A stretch of 64,000 bases of DNA from Rhizobiaceae bacterium (GTDB taxonomy: Bacteria > Pseudomonadota > Alphaproteobacteria > Rhizobiales > Rhizobiaceae), in the NCBI GenBank assembly GCA_019635755.1, contig JAHBYW010000006.1, positions 1 through 64,000 on the forward strand, given 5' to 3'. The notes beneath the pieces are model-generated. The model did no database searches. It was not told the origin of the DNA and worked only from the letters and a program-made list of their open reading frames with translations. Below, in pieces: positions 8,861 through 20,078 of this stretch. Position 1 is the first letter of the stretch. Each line of letters opens with the position of its first letter. Made by a program: the position numbers and the translations under genes.

Positions 8861-8898
8861 GGGCCGGGGTGGACGAAGCCACCCCGGCCCTTTAGTTT
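8861..8898 (+). terminator. Intrinsic terminator after etfA
   Basis: A perfect 12-bp stem, GGGCCGGGGTGG (8861-8872) with CCACCCCGGCCC (8879-8890), closes a six-base loop and is followed by TTTAGTTT. It lies 31 bases past the etfA stop. Confidence 0.85.
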
Positions 8899-8949
8899 GC
8901 ACTGCACAATAAGAAGGCGGGCACAAAGCCCGTCGACGGGATCACTACC

Positions 8950-9831
8950 ATGAGCGGGAAGATCGGCACGGTCGGCATCGTCGGCGCCGGACAGATGGGC
9001 GGCGGCATCGCGCATGTCTCCGCGCTGGCAGGCCACACGGTGCTCCTGCACGACATCTCCCCCGACAACATCGAGAAGGGCATCGCAACGATCAGCGGCA
9101 ACATGGCCCGCCAGGTCGCCTCGGGGAAGCTCGACGAGAAGACCCGGCAGGGCGCGCTCGGCCGCATCGTCGTGGCGAAGGCCATGCAGGACCTGGCGAC
9201 CGCCGACCTCGTCATCGAGGCGGCCACCGAGGACGAGAGCGTCAAGCGCAAGATCTTCGCCCAGCTCTGCCCGCTGCTCAATCCCGAAGCCTTGCTGGCG
9301 ACCAACACGTCGTCGATCTCCATCACCCGGCTGGCGGCCCAGACCGACCGGCCTGAACGGTTCATCGGCATCCACTTCATGAACCCGGTGCCGCTGATGA
9401 AGCTGGTCGAGCTGGTGCGCGGCATCGCCACCGAGGACAGCACGTTCGAGACGGCCAAGGCCTATGTCAGCAGCCTCGACAAGACGGTGACCGTGGCCGA
9501 GGATTTCCCCGCCTTCATCGTCAACCGCATCCTGCTGCCGATGATCAACGAGGCGATCTACACGCTCTATGAGGGCGTCGGGTCGGTCGAGGCGATCGAC
9601 ACGGCGATGAAGCTCGGCGCCAACCATCCGATGGGTCCGCTGCAGCTCGCCGACTTCATCGGGCTGGATACGTGCCTGTCGATCATGCAGGTGCTGCATG
9701 ACGGCCTGTCGGATTCGAAGTACCGGCCGTGCCCGCTGCTGGTGAAATATGTCGAGGCCGGATGGCTCGGGCGCAAGACCGGCCGCGGCTTCTACGACTA
9801 CCGCGGCGACCAGCCTGTACCGACGCGGTAG
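8950..9831 (+). CDS. hbd: 3-hydroxybutyryl-CoA dehydrogenase
   Basis: A 293-residue NAD(P)-dependent enzyme interconverting 3-hydroxybutyryl-CoA and acetoacetyl-CoA. The Rossmann motif GAGQMGGGIA is at 12-21. The catalytic His142 and Glu154 lie in IHFMNPVPLMKLVELV. The C-terminal helical domain carries the typical NHPMGPLQLADFIGLD. Its position after etfBA suggests shared use in short-chain acyl-CoA metabolism or poly-3-hydroxybutyrate turnover. The stop is 9 bp from the end of the convergent diguanylate cyclase gene. Confidence 0.94.
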   Translation: MSGKIGTVGIVGAGQMGGGIAHVSALAGHTVLLHDISPDNIEKGIATISGNMARQVASGKLDEKTRQGALGRIVVAKAMQDLATADLVIEAATEDESVKRKIFAQLCPLLNPEALLATNTSSISITRLAAQTDRPERFIGIHFMNPVPLMKLVELVRGIATEDSTFETAKAYVSSLDKTVTVAEDFPAFIVNRILLPMINEAIYTLYEGVGSVEAIDTAMKLGANHPMGPLQLADFIGLDTCLSIMQVLHDGLSDSKYRPCPLLVKYVEAGWLGRKTGRGFYDYRGDQPVPTR

Positions 9832-9840
9832 GCCACCGGC

Positions 9841-12462
9841 TCAGGAGGCCGCGGCGAGCTTCCGGGACCGCTGCGAGCCGGACGCCGACGTGCCGTCGAA
9901 GACCACCACGCAGTTGCGCCCGGACGCCTTTGCCGAATAACAGGCCTCGTCGGCGCGCGCGATGATCTCGTCGATCTCCTCGCCGGCGACGCCGAGCGGC
10001 GCCACGCCGATGGAGGCGCCGACGTCGTGGCGGCGGCCGTTCCAGTTGAAATCGAGCGTGCCGATGGCGCCGACCATGCGGTTGGCGATGGCCTCGGCCT
10101 CGCGCGGCGGGCAGGCGCGCAGCAGCGCGGCGAATTCGTCGCCGCCCAGCCTTGCCACCAGGTCGCCCGGCCGCACCAGCGTCGAGATCGCGTCGGCCAC
10201 GCGCTTCAGCAGCGCGTCGCCGGCGGCATGGCCGCCGGTGTCGTTCACCGCCTTGAAGCGGTCGAGGTCGATGAACAGGAACTGCGCGCTCGCGGCGTCG
10301 GCGGGGTTCTCGGCGACGAGCTGCTCGAGCGTGCGGATGAAGCTCGACCGGTTGGAGAGGCCGGTCAGCGCGTCATGCGCCGCGGCATAGGCGAGTTCGC
10401 GCTGCAGGGTGCGCGCGTCGGTGAAGTCCTGGAACACGATGACCGAGCCGCCGAACTCGCCCTTCTCCGTCTCGATGGCCGAGACAACCTCGCGGATCGA
10501 GCAGCGGGTGCCGTCGGCGCGGACCAGCACGGCGCGGTTGCTGGCGCGCCCGTCGCGGTCGGGGTGGAGGCGCTCGCCGGTCTCCTCGTCGACGGAGCGG
10601 TAGATCTCGGCCAGCTGCTTGCCGAGCGCCGCCGTCGCCGAGGCGCGGGTCAGCTTCTCGGCAACCGGGTTCATGAAGGTGACACGGTTGACGGCATCGG
10701 TGCAGATGACGGCGTCGCCGATGGCGTTGAGGGTGACGCGCAGGCGCTCCTTCTCGTCCGCCAGCATCTCCGTATAGGAGACCAGCCGCTCCTCCGCCTC
10801 GCGGCGCATGGTGATGTCGGTCAGCGTGCCGATGGCGCGGGCGACCGAGCCGTCGGGATTGCGCTCGACGACCTGCCCGCGGTCGAGGATCCAGATCCAC
10901 GCGCCGTCCTTGCGGCGCATGCGGAACTCGGCCTCGAACATCGCGGAGCGGCCGGCGACGTGGTCGCGGTCGGCCTGCTCGACACGCTCGCGGTCGTCGG
11001 GGTGAACCAGCGCCAGCCAGCCATCGGGATCACCGTCCAGCTCGCCCTCGTCATATCCCAGCATGGTCCGCCAGGTGGAGGAATAGGTCACCCGGCCGCG
11101 CTTCAGGTCGAGATCCCAGACGCCCTGGCCGGCCGAGGCCAGCGCGAAGTTCCAGCGCGTCTCGGCCGCGGCGATCGCCGCCTCGGACTTCTTGCGCGCG
11201 TCGATGTTCTCGATCTGCGAGACCATGTAGAGCGGCTCGCGCGTCCGCTCGTCGCGGATCACCGAGCCGGTGACCTTGGCCCAGACCGGGCTGCCGTCGG
11301 CATGGATGTAGCGCTTCTCGAAGCCGTAGGTGTCGACGGCGCCGGTGCGGACACCGTCCATCTGGCGGATGCCGACCTCGCGGTCATCGGCATGGGTGAG
11401 TTCGGCGAACGTCCCGCCCTCCAGCTCGGCGCGGGTGCGGCCGAGCATGTCAGCAAAGGAGGGGTTCGTCTCGATGATCCGGCCGTCCAGCGCGACGATG
11501 ACCACGCCGATCGCCGAATCCATCATCGCGCGGCGGAAGCGCTGCTCGCTCTCGGCGACGCGGGCGCGGTCGGTCCGGGTCTGGGCGATGACGAGGCTGC
11601 CCAGCATGGGCAGCAGGGCGCAGATGGCGAGGGATATCTGGAAGCGGTAGGCGGCCATCGCCTCGGCCATCGGGGCAGACTGCGCCTGGCCGGTGGCGAC
11701 CATCGTCAGCACGGTCAGCACCGCCGCGGCGCCGACCATCGCGACGGCGAAGGGCGACAGGAAGACCGCGCTCACCATCAGCGGCACCAGCAGGATGATG
11801 AAGGGGAAGCTCGTCCAGGCCGAGCCGGCGGCGGCCGCGGCGACGACGCAGAGCAGCGACACGCCGAGCGGCACGATCGCGGCCGGCCGCGTGACCTCGG
11901 CGAAGGCGGCCCGGGAGGCCAGGAGGGCGACCGGCAGGACGACGACGAAGCCCAGCGCGTCGCCCGTCCACCACAGCCACCAGGTCGACAGGACCGGCTT
12001 TCCCTCGAGCGCCAGCCGCATGAGGGCGAAGACTCCGCCCGCAAGCGCCGGGCCAAGGCCGGCGGCCAGGCCCATCACGGCCAGATAGCGCCGCGGCCCG
12101 GCGAGCCAGGTGTCGGGCTCCCTGTAGCGTACCGCCACCAGCCCGTAGGCGAGGAGGATGCTGATCATGTTGGCGGCGGAGAAGACCAGGGCGCTCTGCA
12201 GCGTATGGCCGAGCGCCAGGTTCGTCAGAAGCCCGCCGGACGCGAGCACGATGCCCGGCAGCGCGACAGACGCGAAGCGCGCCCGGAGCAGGAATCCGAC
12301 CGCAAAGGCGTTGGCCGCCCACAGGCCCATCGCGGCGTGGCCGGCATAGAAGAACTTGACCGAAGCGGCCGCCATGGCGGCATGGCCCAGCGCCAAAGCC
12401 AGAAGGAGGACGGCCTGCCGCCCCGCGCCCTCGGTTCCTTGCCTCGCCACCGCCGTCACCAC
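9841..12462 (-). CDS. MASE1-PAS-PAS-PAS-GGDEF diguanylate cyclase
   Basis: An 873-residue membrane sensor that would make cyclic di-GMP. The first 300 residues form an eight- to ten-helix MASE1-type input domain. Three PAS domains follow, at about 315-435, 440-570 and 575-700. The C-terminal cyclase domain has an intact GGDEF at 773-777. RPGD at 764-767 is the RxxD inhibitory site at the standard spacing, so product feedback is expected. No EAL or HD-GYP domain follows, so it is a synthase only. The start is GTG at 12462. The signal sensed is unknown. Confidence 0.93.
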   Translation of the reverse strand: MVTAVARQGTEGAGRQAVLLLALALGHAAMAAASVKFFYAGHAAMGLWAANAFAVGFLLRARFASVALPGIVLASGGLLTNLALGHTLQSALVFSAANMISILLAYGLVAVRYREPDTWLAGPRRYLAVMGLAAGLGPALAGGVFALMRLALEGKPVLSTWWLWWTGDALGFVVVLPVALLASRAAFAEVTRPAAIVPLGVSLLCVVAAAAAGSAWTSFPFIILLVPLMVSAVFLSPFAVAMVGAAAVLTVLTMVATGQAQSAPMAEAMAAYRFQISLAICALLPMLGSLVIAQTRTDRARVAESEQRFRRAMMDSAIGVVIVALDGRIIETNPSFADMLGRTRAELEGGTFAELTHADDREVGIRQMDGVRTGAVDTYGFEKRYIHADGSPVWAKVTGSVIRDERTREPLYMVSQIENIDARKKSEAAIAAAETRWNFALASAGQGVWDLDLKRGRVTYSSTWRTMLGYDEGELDGDPDGWLALVHPDDRERVEQADRDHVAGRSAMFEAEFRMRRKDGAWIWILDRGQVVERNPDGSVARAIGTLTDITMRREAEERLVSYTEMLADEKERLRVTLNAIGDAVICTDAVNRVTFMNPVAEKLTRASATAALGKQLAEIYRSVDEETGERLHPDRDGRASNRAVLVRADGTRCSIREVVSAIETEKGEFGGSVIVFQDFTDARTLQRELAYAAAHDALTGLSNRSSFIRTLEQLVAENPADAASAQFLFIDLDRFKAVNDTGGHAAGDALLKRVADAISTLVRPGDLVARLGGDEFAALLRACPPREAEAIANRMVGAIGTLDFNWNGRRHDVGASIGVAPLGVAGEEIDEIIARADEACYSAKASGRNCVVVFDGTSASGSQRSRKLAAAS

Positions 12463-12683
12463 CGCCTCCGGTCTTCGCCGAGCAGCTTCGGGCGAAGCGG
12501 TTTAGGAAGCGTTGTGATCGGCCGGGGCAGCGCGCGCCTGCCGGTGAAACGATGGCGCGCTTGGTTAACGAAGCGTGAATTCGCGGCTCGATGACCACAT
12601 TCTGGTCCGACCAGTCAGGACGCCGCATAGCCGGGGGCGGACGGCGGTCAGGCCGGAGGCGGCCAGACGGGCCGCCGTCGGGA

Positions 12684-13349
12684 TCAGCCGGGGCGACCGA
12701 GCGCCGCGCCGACGAAGCGGGCCGCGTCCTCGCCGCCCCAGTCCGCCGGGCCGTTCATGTGCGCGAGGAGGCAGCCGTCCGGGCCGACCAGGAGGGTTAC
12801 GGGCAGGCCGAGCGCCAGGCCCTGGCGCTTCAGCTCGTTGAAGATGCCCATGGAGGCGTCGCGGTAGTAGCCCAGCGTGACGATGCCGATGTCCTGCAGG
12901 AACTTCTTCGGCTTGGTGTCGTCGCCGGTGTCGATGTTGACGGCGACGACCTCGAACTCGTCGCCGCCGCTCTGCATCTCCAACGCGTCGAGAGACGGCA
13001 TCTCCTCGCGGCAGGGCGCGCACCACGTGGCCCACAGGTTGAGCAGCACGGTGCGGCCGGCGAAGTCGGCCAGCGACATGTCCACGGCCTCCGGACCCTT
13101 GAAGGCGAGCGCCGAGAGGGAGCGCGGCGGATCGGCCGCGACGACCGCCGCCACGTCGCCGGTGGCCGCAGCGGCCAGCGATCTGGCGCGGTCGGCATTG
13201 GCCTGGCAGGCCTGGTCAGCGGCCGAAAGCTCGACGCCATTGTTGCCAGGAAGCCCGCCGCTCACGTATACGGCGACGCCGCCGGCAATGACGCCTGCGA
13301 GCGCGGCGACAGACAGGGCGCGCCAGGCGGGGAACAAGCGTTTGACCAT
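12684..13349 (-). CDS. tlpA: Membrane-anchored TlpA-type thiol-disulfide oxidoreductase
   Basis: A 221-residue thioredoxin-like protein with an N-terminal membrane anchor (about 11-30), so the catalytic domain faces the periplasm. The active site is WCAPC at 109-113 and the cis-proline loop is in GLPVTLLV. In rhizobia TlpA reduces cytochrome oxidase assembly factors. Its start codon is only 18 bp from that of argH on the other strand. The 221 bp between its end and the cyclase start hold no recognisable signal. Confidence 0.92.
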   Translation of the reverse strand: MVKRLFPAWRALSVAALAGVIAGGVAVYVSGGLPGNNGVELSAADQACQANADRARSLAAAATGDVAAVVAADPPRSLSALAFKGPEAVDMSLADFAGRTVLLNLWATWCAPCREEMPSLDALEMQSGGDEFEVVAVNIDTGDDTKPKKFLQDIGIVTLGYYRDASMGIFNELKRQGLALGLPVTLLVGPDGCLLAHMNGPADWGGEDAARFVGAALGRPG

Positions 13350-13367
13350 CGGATTCCGGTTAGCACG

Positions 13368-14768
13368 ATGAGCGAGAAGAAAGCCAGCAACCAGATGTGG
13401 GGCGGTCGTTTCGCCTCAGGTCCCGCCGCGATCATGGAGGCGATCAACGCCTCGATCGGCTTCGACCGCAAGCTGTTCGCGCAGGATATCGAGGGCTCGC
13501 TCGCCCACGCCCGGATGCTTGCCGACAGCGGCATCATTTCCGCGGCCGATCAAGAGAAGATCGCTCACGGGCTGAACACGATCCTGCGAGAGATCGAGGC
13601 CGGCGAGTTCCAGTTCTCGACCCGGCTGGAAGACATCCACATGAACGTCGAGGCCCGGCTGTCCGACCTGATCGGCCCGGCCGCCGGCCGCCTGCACACG
13701 GCGCGGTCGCGCAACGACCAGGTGGCGGTCGACTTCCGCCTGTGGGTCAAGCGCGAGCTGGCGCGGACCGCCGAGGCGCTGAAGGCGCTGATCGGGGCGC
13801 TGCTGGACAAGGCCGGCGAGCATGCCGCGACCGTGATGCCCGGGTTCACCCATCTGCAGGCGGCGCAGCCGGTGACGTTCGGGCATCACTGCATGGCCTA
13901 TGTCGAGATGTTCGGCCGCGACCTGTGGCGGGTGCGCGACGCGATCCAGCGCATGGACGAGTCGCCGCTCGGCGCCGCCGCGCTGGCCGGCACCAGCTTT
14001 CCGATCGACCGCACGCAAACGGCGCGGGCGCTGGGTTTCCGCGAGCCGACGCGGAACTCGATCGACAGCGTTTCCGACCGCGACTATGCGCTGGAATTCC
14101 TGGCGGTCGGGTCGATCGCGGCGACCCACCTGTCGCGGCTGGCGGAGGAGATCGTGATCTGGTCGACGCCGCAGTTCGGCTTCGTGCGGCTGTCGGACAG
14201 CTTCTCGACCGGCTCCTCGATCATGCCGCAGAAGAAAAATCCCGACGCGGCCGAACTGGTCCGCGCGAAGACCGGGCGGATCAACGGCCACCTGATCGGC
14301 CTCCTCACGGTGATGAAGGGACTGCCGCTGTCCTATTCAAAGGATATGCAGGAGGACAAGGAAGCCGTGTTCGATGCCGCCGAGACGCTCGACCTGATGA
14401 TCGCGGCGATGACCGGCATGGTGTCCGACATGCAGATCAACGCCCAGGCGATGAAGAAGGCCGCGGGCGCCGGCTATTCGACGGCGACAGACCTCGCCGA
14501 CTGGCTGGTGCGGGTGACCGGGCTGCCCTTCCGCGATGCGCATCACGTGACGGGCCGCGCGGTGGCGCTGGCGGAGTCGCGCAATGTCGGGCTGGAGCGG
14601 CTGTCGCTGGAGGACCTGCAGTCGCTCGACCCGAAGATCACCGCCGACGTGTTCTCAGTGCTGACGCCGCGCAATTCGGTCAACAGCCGGACCTCCTTCG
14701 GCGGCACGGCGCCGTCCGAGGTCAAGCGGCAGATCCGCTACTGGCGCAAGCGCCTGAAGAGCGCCTGA
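13368..14768 (+). CDS. argH: Argininosuccinate lyase
   Basis: A 466-residue fumarase/aspartase-superfamily enzyme that splits argininosuccinate into arginine and fumarate, the last step of arginine synthesis. The signature [12 protein letters not shown] begins at 282, placing the catalytic Ser at 283. Other superfamily boxes are TARSRNDQV and THLQAAQP (161-168). The length matches the family. It is followed 64 bp later by the small lipoprotein gene and then lysA, an order repeated in many Rhizobiales. The start was set at ATG 13368 because upstream in-frame sequence is antisense to tlpA. Confidence 0.97.
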   Translation: MSEKKASNQMWGGRFASGPAAIMEAINASIGFDRKLFAQDIEGSLAHARMLADSGIISAADQEKIAHGLNTILREIEAGEFQFSTRLEDIHMNVEARLSDLIGPAAGRLHTARSRNDQVAVDFRLWVKRELARTAEALKALIGALLDKAGEHAATVMPGFTHLQAAQPVTFGHHCMAYVEMFGRDLWRVRDAIQRMDESPLGAAALAGTSFPIDRTQTARALGFREPTRNSIDSVSDRDYALEFLAVGSIAATHLSRLAEEIVIWSTPQFGFVRLSDSFSTGSSIMPQKKNPDAAELVRAKTGRINGHLIGLLTVMKGLPLSYSKDMQEDKEAVFDAAETLDLMIAAMTGMVSDMQINAQAMKKAAGAGYSTATDLADWLVRVTGLPFRDAHHVTGRAVALAESRNVGLERLSLEDLQSLDPKITADVFSVLTPRNSVNSRTSFGGTAPSEVKRQIRYWRKRLKSA

Positions 14769-14832
14769 ATCGCGGGATGCAATCGACGGCAATCTCGGCT
14801 ACAAGCTGCCGACTGACCAGGAACGGGGCGCA

Positions 14833-15039
14833 ATGGCGTTGAACGGACCAGTGCGGGCTGTGATGCTCGTGGCGATGCTGGCGGCCGTGGCCGGCTGCGG
14901 CCGCAAGGCCGATCTCGACACGCCGTACCAGGCGCGCGTGGACGCGCGCGAGGCCGCCAGGAAGGCGGGCGAACCGCTGCCGCCCGAGCCCGAGGAGCCG
15001 GTGGCCGACCGGCCGTTCATCCTCGACGGACTGCTGTGA
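14833..15039 (+). CDS. LptM-like small lipoprotein
   Basis: A 68-residue lipoprotein. A signal peptide of about 20 residues ends in AVAGC, making Cys22 the lipidated residue. A short proline- and glutamate-rich periplasmic tail follows. It matches the LptM/YifL pattern, a small lipoprotein known in enterobacteria to assist maturation of the LPS transporter LptD. Its place between argH and lysA is typical. The function in this organism is inferred from family resemblance only. Confidence 0.82.
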   Translation: MALNGPVRAVMLVAMLAAVAGCGRKADLDTPYQARVDAREAARKAGEPLPPEPEEPVADRPFILDGLL

Positions 15040-15055
15040 CGCCCCGGGCCCATCC

Positions 15056-16324
<1,269 letters not shown>

Positions 16325-16448
16325 CCCGCCGGCACGCGCCGCCCAAACAATCACGTTTGCGTCACTCCGCCTCGCCTTCGCCGCGTTTGCTGCTATTGTC
16401 GGCGTTCTGCGAACAGGCGCCAGCCGCCGTCGTGACGTGGAAGGGTCA

Positions 16449-19019
16449 ATGGCCGAACAGCCCAGTGCCGATGTGAACCAGCGCCTGGCCGGGCGCCTCG
16501 CTCGTGCCCGCCTCGCCGTCCGCGCCGCGATGTCGCTGGAGAGGCTGTGGCCGCTGCTGCTCCCCTTCGCCATCGTCGCCAGCCTGTTCGTCAGCCTGTC
16601 CTGGCTCGGCGTCTTCCGCATGATGCCGGACACCGTGCGGCTGGCCACGATCGCCGGCCTCGTGCTGGCCACGCTCGCGGCGCTCCTTCCGCTCCGCCGC
16701 TTCCGGCGGCCAAGCGCGGCCGACGTGGACGTGCGGATCGAGCGCGCCAACCAACTTGCCCACAATCCGGTGCAGGTGCAGGCGGACCGGCCGGCCGGCC
16801 GCGGCTCCAGCTTCTCCGACGCGCTGTGGCGGGAGCACCAGCGGCGCATGGCGGGGGCGCTCGCCGGCGTCGGCGGCGACCTGCCGCGGACCGGCGTGCC
16901 CGAGCGCGATCCGTGGGGGCTGAGGGCCGTCGCGGCGCTGCTGCTCGTCACGGCCTTCGCGTTCTCGTTCGGTCCGCAGGGCGGGCGCCTCACCGATGCC
17001 TTCCGCGGCCAGGCGGCGGCCGACGTGCTGCCGCCGCGCATCGACGCGTGGATCACGCCGCCGCCCTACACCGGCAAGGCACCGATCTACCTGACGGCGG
17101 AGGCGAACCGCGACATCCCGGTGTTCACCGTGCCGGCGGGCAGCGAGCTGTCGCTGCGCGTCACCGGCGGGTCGGGCGGCGAGACGCTCGCCTATGCCAA
17201 TACGCAGGGCGAGGTGCGCGACATCGCGGCGGCAGGCGCGGCTCCCCGCGACGGCGCGGCCGAAGGGACACCCGAAGCGGCAGCCCCGGCGATCCCCGCA
17301 CAGCCGGGCGGCCCCCTGCAGTTCACCTCGAAGCTCGACGTCGACGGCATGGCCACGCTCGCCTCGGGCGAGACGGTGCTGGAGACGTGGGCCTTCGCGG
17401 TGACGCCGGACCGGGTGCCCGAGATCCGCTTCACCGACGAGCCGAAGCGCGCGGTCAACGGTTCGCTCGAACTGCGCTACGAGATCGAGGACGACTACGG
17501 CGCGGCGTCGGCGCGGGCGGAGTTCAAGCTCGCCGACCCGCAGGCGCCCGGCGCCCGGCCGCTCTATCCGGCGCCCGACATGGCGCTGGCGCTGCCGCGG
17601 CGCGGCGGCAAGGACATCGCCACCAAGACGACGCGCGAGTTGACCGAGCACGTGTGGGCCGGCGCCCGCGCGAACCTGACGCTGGTCGCCGTCGACGACG
17701 CCGGCCAGGAAGGGCGCAGCGAGACCAAGACGTTCGTGCTGCCCGAGCGACCTTTCACCAACCCGCTGGCGAAGGCGGTGATCGAGCAGCGGCGCATTCT
17801 CGGCCTCGACGCGACGCAGAAGCCGCGCGTGATGGAGATGATCGACGCGATCACGCTGCGGCCGGAAGACACGTTCCAGAACCCCAGCCACTATCTCGGC
17901 ATCATGACCGGGCGCACGAAGCTCGCCATGGCCGAGACGGACGACCAGCTGCGCGCCGTCGTCGACTACATGTGGGAGCTGGCGCTGGGCATCGAGGAGG
18001 GCGACTTCTCCGCCGCGGAGCGGCGGCTGCGGCAAGCCCAGGAGGCGCTGAAGCAGGCGCTTGAGAACGGCGCCAGCGACGAGGAACTCGACGCGCTGAT
18101 GAAGGAACTGCGCGAGGCGATGAACGAGTTCCTGCGCGAGTTCGCCGAGCGCGCGCAACGCGATCCGAACCTCAGCCAGAGCATGCCGCGCGACGGCCAG
18201 CAGATGCGCCAGTCCGACCTCGACCGGATGCTGGACGAGATCGAGAACCTCGCCAAGTCGGGCAATCGCGACCAGGCGCAGGAGCTTCTTTCGCAGCTGC
18301 AGGACATGATGAACAACCTGCAGGCGGGCCGCCGCCAGCAGCCCGGCCAGAACGGCGAAGACAGCGCCATGCGCGAGCAGATGGACAAGCTCGGCGAGAT
18401 CATGCGGCGCCAGCAGGAGATGATGAACGAGACTTTCCGCATGGACCAGATGCGGCCGGGCGAGCAGGGCGAAAACGGCGAGGGCGAGGAGGGCGCCGAG
18501 GGCGGCCAGGGCATGACGCCGGAGGAGTTCGCCGAGGCGCTGAAGCAGCTGCAGGAGGGCCAGGGCGGCCTCAAGGGCGACCTCGATGCGCTGATGAAGG
18601 GCCTGGAAGGCCTGGGCATCCAGCCGGGCGAGGGCTTCGGCGAGGCCGGCGACGAGATGGGCGGCGCCGAGGGCGCGCTCGGCGAAGGCGAGGGCGACCG
18701 CGCCGTCGGCCACCAGGGACGCGCGCTGGAAGCGCTGCGCCGCGGCGCCCAGGACATGATGCAGCAGATGCAGCAGGCCATGGAAGGCGACCAGGGCGGC
18801 GGCCAGGAAGGCGGCCGCCAGCAGAACGCCGACCGCGACCCGCTCGGCCGGCCGCGGGCGACGGACGGCCCGGACTTCGGCGATTCGGTCGAGGTGCCGG
18901 ACGAGATCGATGTTCAGCGCGCGCGGCAGATCCTCGAGGCGATCCGCAAGCGGCTCGGCAATTCGTTGAGCCCGACGATCGAGCGGGACTATCTGGAGCG
19001 GCTGCTGGAGCTGCGCTGA
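16449..19019 (+). CDS. TIGR02302/DUF4175 family envelope protein
   Basis: An 856-residue protein of a family common in alphaproteobacteria but of unknown function. Three hydrophobic segments (about 32-52, 65-81 and 155-172) anchor the N-terminus. The middle is a large, probably periplasmic region. From about 505 the chain is helical, and from about 560 to 820 it is dominated by Gln, Glu, Gly, Met and Asp. ATG 16449 was chosen over GTG 16437 because GGAAGGG lies just upstream. It follows lysA by 124 bp. Confidence 0.85.
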   Translation: MAEQPSADVNQRLAGRLARARLAVRAAMSLERLWPLLLPFAIVASLFVSLSWLGVFRMMPDTVRLATIAGLVLATLAALLPLRRFRRPSAADVDVRIERANQLAHNPVQVQADRPAGRGSSFSDALWREHQRRMAGALAGVGGDLPRTGVPERDPWGLRAVAALLLVTAFAFSFGPQGGRLTDAFRGQAAADVLPPRIDAWITPPPYTGKAPIYLTAEANRDIPVFTVPAGSELSLRVTGGSGGETLAYANTQGEVRDIAAAGAAPRDGAAEGTPEAAAPAIPAQPGGPLQFTSKLDVDGMATLASGETVLETWAFAVTPDRVPEIRFTDEPKRAVNGSLELRYEIEDDYGAASARAEFKLADPQAPGARPLYPAPDMALALPRRGGKDIATKTTRELTEHVWAGARANLTLVAVDDAGQEGRSETKTFVLPERPFTNPLAKAVIEQRRILGLDATQKPRVMEMIDAITLRPEDTFQNPSHYLGIMTGRTKLAMAETDDQLRAVVDYMWELALGIEEGDFSAAERRLRQAQEALKQALENGASDEELDALMKELREAMNEFLREFAERAQRDPNLSQSMPRDGQQMRQSDLDRMLDEIENLAKSGNRDQAQELLSQLQDMMNNLQAGRRQQPGQNGEDSAMREQMDKLGEIMRRQQEMMNETFRMDQMRPGEQGENGEGEEGAEGGQGMTPEEFAEALKQLQEGQGGLKGDLDALMKGLEGLGIQPGEGFGEAGDEMGGAEGALGEGEGDRAVGHQGRALEALRRGAQDMMQQMQQAMEGDQGGGQEGGRQQNADRDPLGRPRATDGPDFGDSVEVPDEIDVQRARQILEAIRKRLGNSLSPTIERDYLERLLELR

Positions 19020-19101
19020 GCCGGATTTACCGGCGCGGAAAAGGCCGGTGGTTCATCCTTGAGGTCGGCATGACAGACCGTCCGCCGCCGCCCGGCGCGT
19101 G

Positions 19102-19473
19102 TCAGGCGGAGACGGCGAGGAGCTTGTCGACGCGGGCGCGGATCTCGGCCAGCGTGAACGGTTTCTGCAGCACGCCGACCACGATCTCGTTGAGCTCCGC
19201 GGCGCGCTCGCGCTGGTCGGCATAGCCGGTGACGAAGAGGATGCGCAGGCCCGGCCACGCCCGCGCGGCGATCTTGGCCATGTCGATGCCGTCCATACCC
19301 GGCATGCGGATGTCGGAGATGACCAGGTCGTAGTGGCCGTTGGCGGCGGCGAGCTTGACCAGGCCGGCCTGGCCGTCGCCGGCGACGTCGATGCGGCAGT
19401 CCGCGCGTTCGAGGGCGCGGGCGGCAAGCAGGCGGACGGATTCGTCGTCCTCGACGATGAGGATCCTCGGCAT
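19102..19473 (-). CDS. Single-domain response regulator (CpdR-like)
   Basis: A 123-residue receiver domain with no output domain. The acidic pocket is EDD (residues 8-10), the phosphoacceptor Asp is in LVISDIRMPGMDG, and the switch Lys is in LQKPF. Stand-alone receivers of this kind in alphaproteobacteria include CpdR, which controls ClpXP proteolysis in the cell cycle, and DivK. This sequence resembles CpdR more than DivK, but the assignment is tentative. The start at ATG 19473 removes an unlikely 52-residue upstream extension. It ends 82 bp from the convergent TIGR02302 gene. Confidence 0.8.
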   Translation of the reverse strand: MPRILIVEDDESVRLLAARALERADCRIDVAGDGQAGLVKLAAANGHYDLVISDIRMPGMDGIDMAKIAARAWPGLRILFVTGYADQRERAAELNEIVVGVLQKPFTLAEIRARVDKLLAVSA

Positions 19474-19535
19474 GACGCAAGGATATGCGTCAAATCTTAG
19501 AGTTCCGTGAAGGGTGCCGTTAACGATTGCGGCCG

Positions 19536-20078
19536 CTACGCGTCGCCCTTGACGACGCCGACGAAGGGCAGCTCGCGGAAGGCGTGGGCGACGTCCATGC
19601 CATAGCCGACGACGAAATAGTCGGGGCATTCGAAGCCGACGAAATCGGCGTCGATGCTGGTCTGGCGGCGCGTGTGCTTGTCGAGAAGCACGGCGATCGA
19701 GCAGCTCCTGGCCCCGCGCTTCATCATCAGGTCGCGGGTGAAGGACAGCGTCTTGCCGGACTCCAGGATGTCGTCGATCAGCAGCACGTCGCGGCCGGCG
19801 ACCTCGTTGTCGATGTCGCGCAGCACGCGCACCTCGCCGCTGGTCGTGCCAGTGCCGTAGCTGGAGATGAAGATGAACTCGACCTCGGGCGACAGGCCGA
19901 CATCGTGCATGGCGCGGATCAGGTCCGCGGCGAAGATGAAAGAGCCCTTGAGGATCGAGATGACCAGCAGGTCGGTGTAGTCGCGGCCGGCGATCTCCTT
20001 GGCGAGCTCGAGGTTGCGCCGGGCGATCGCGGAGGCGGAGAACAGGACCTCGATGTCTTTGCCACGAACGACGGGCAT
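19536..20078 (-). CDS. hpt: Hypoxanthine phosphoribosyltransferase
   Basis: A 180-residue purine salvage enzyme converting hypoxanthine (and often guanine) plus PRPP to IMP or GMP. The PRPP-binding loop VLLIDDILESGKT is at 98-110, and the flexible loop region includes SSYGTGTTSGEVR. Its ATG overlaps the stop of the upstream membrane protein gene by one base (TGATG), so translation is probably coupled. The downstream response regulator is 62 bp away on the same strand. Confidence 0.95.
   Translation of the reverse strand: MPVVRGKDIEVLFSASAIARRNLELAKEIAGRDYTDLLVISILKGSFIFAADLIRAMHDVGLSPEVEFIFISSYGTGTTSGEVRVLRDIDNEVAGRDVLLIDDILESGKTLSFTRDLMMKRGARSCSIAVLLDKHTRRQTSIDADFVGFECPDYFVVGYGMDVAHAFRELPFVGVVKGDA

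Noticed and set aside
10027..12594. An 855-codon open frame on the plus strand
   Set aside because: It is antisense to the diguanylate cyclase gene, which has clear MASE1, PAS and GGDEF domains; the protein is low-complexity.
16446..18713. A 755-codon open frame on the minus strand
   Set aside because: It is a shadow of the TIGR02302 gene with no recognisable domain.
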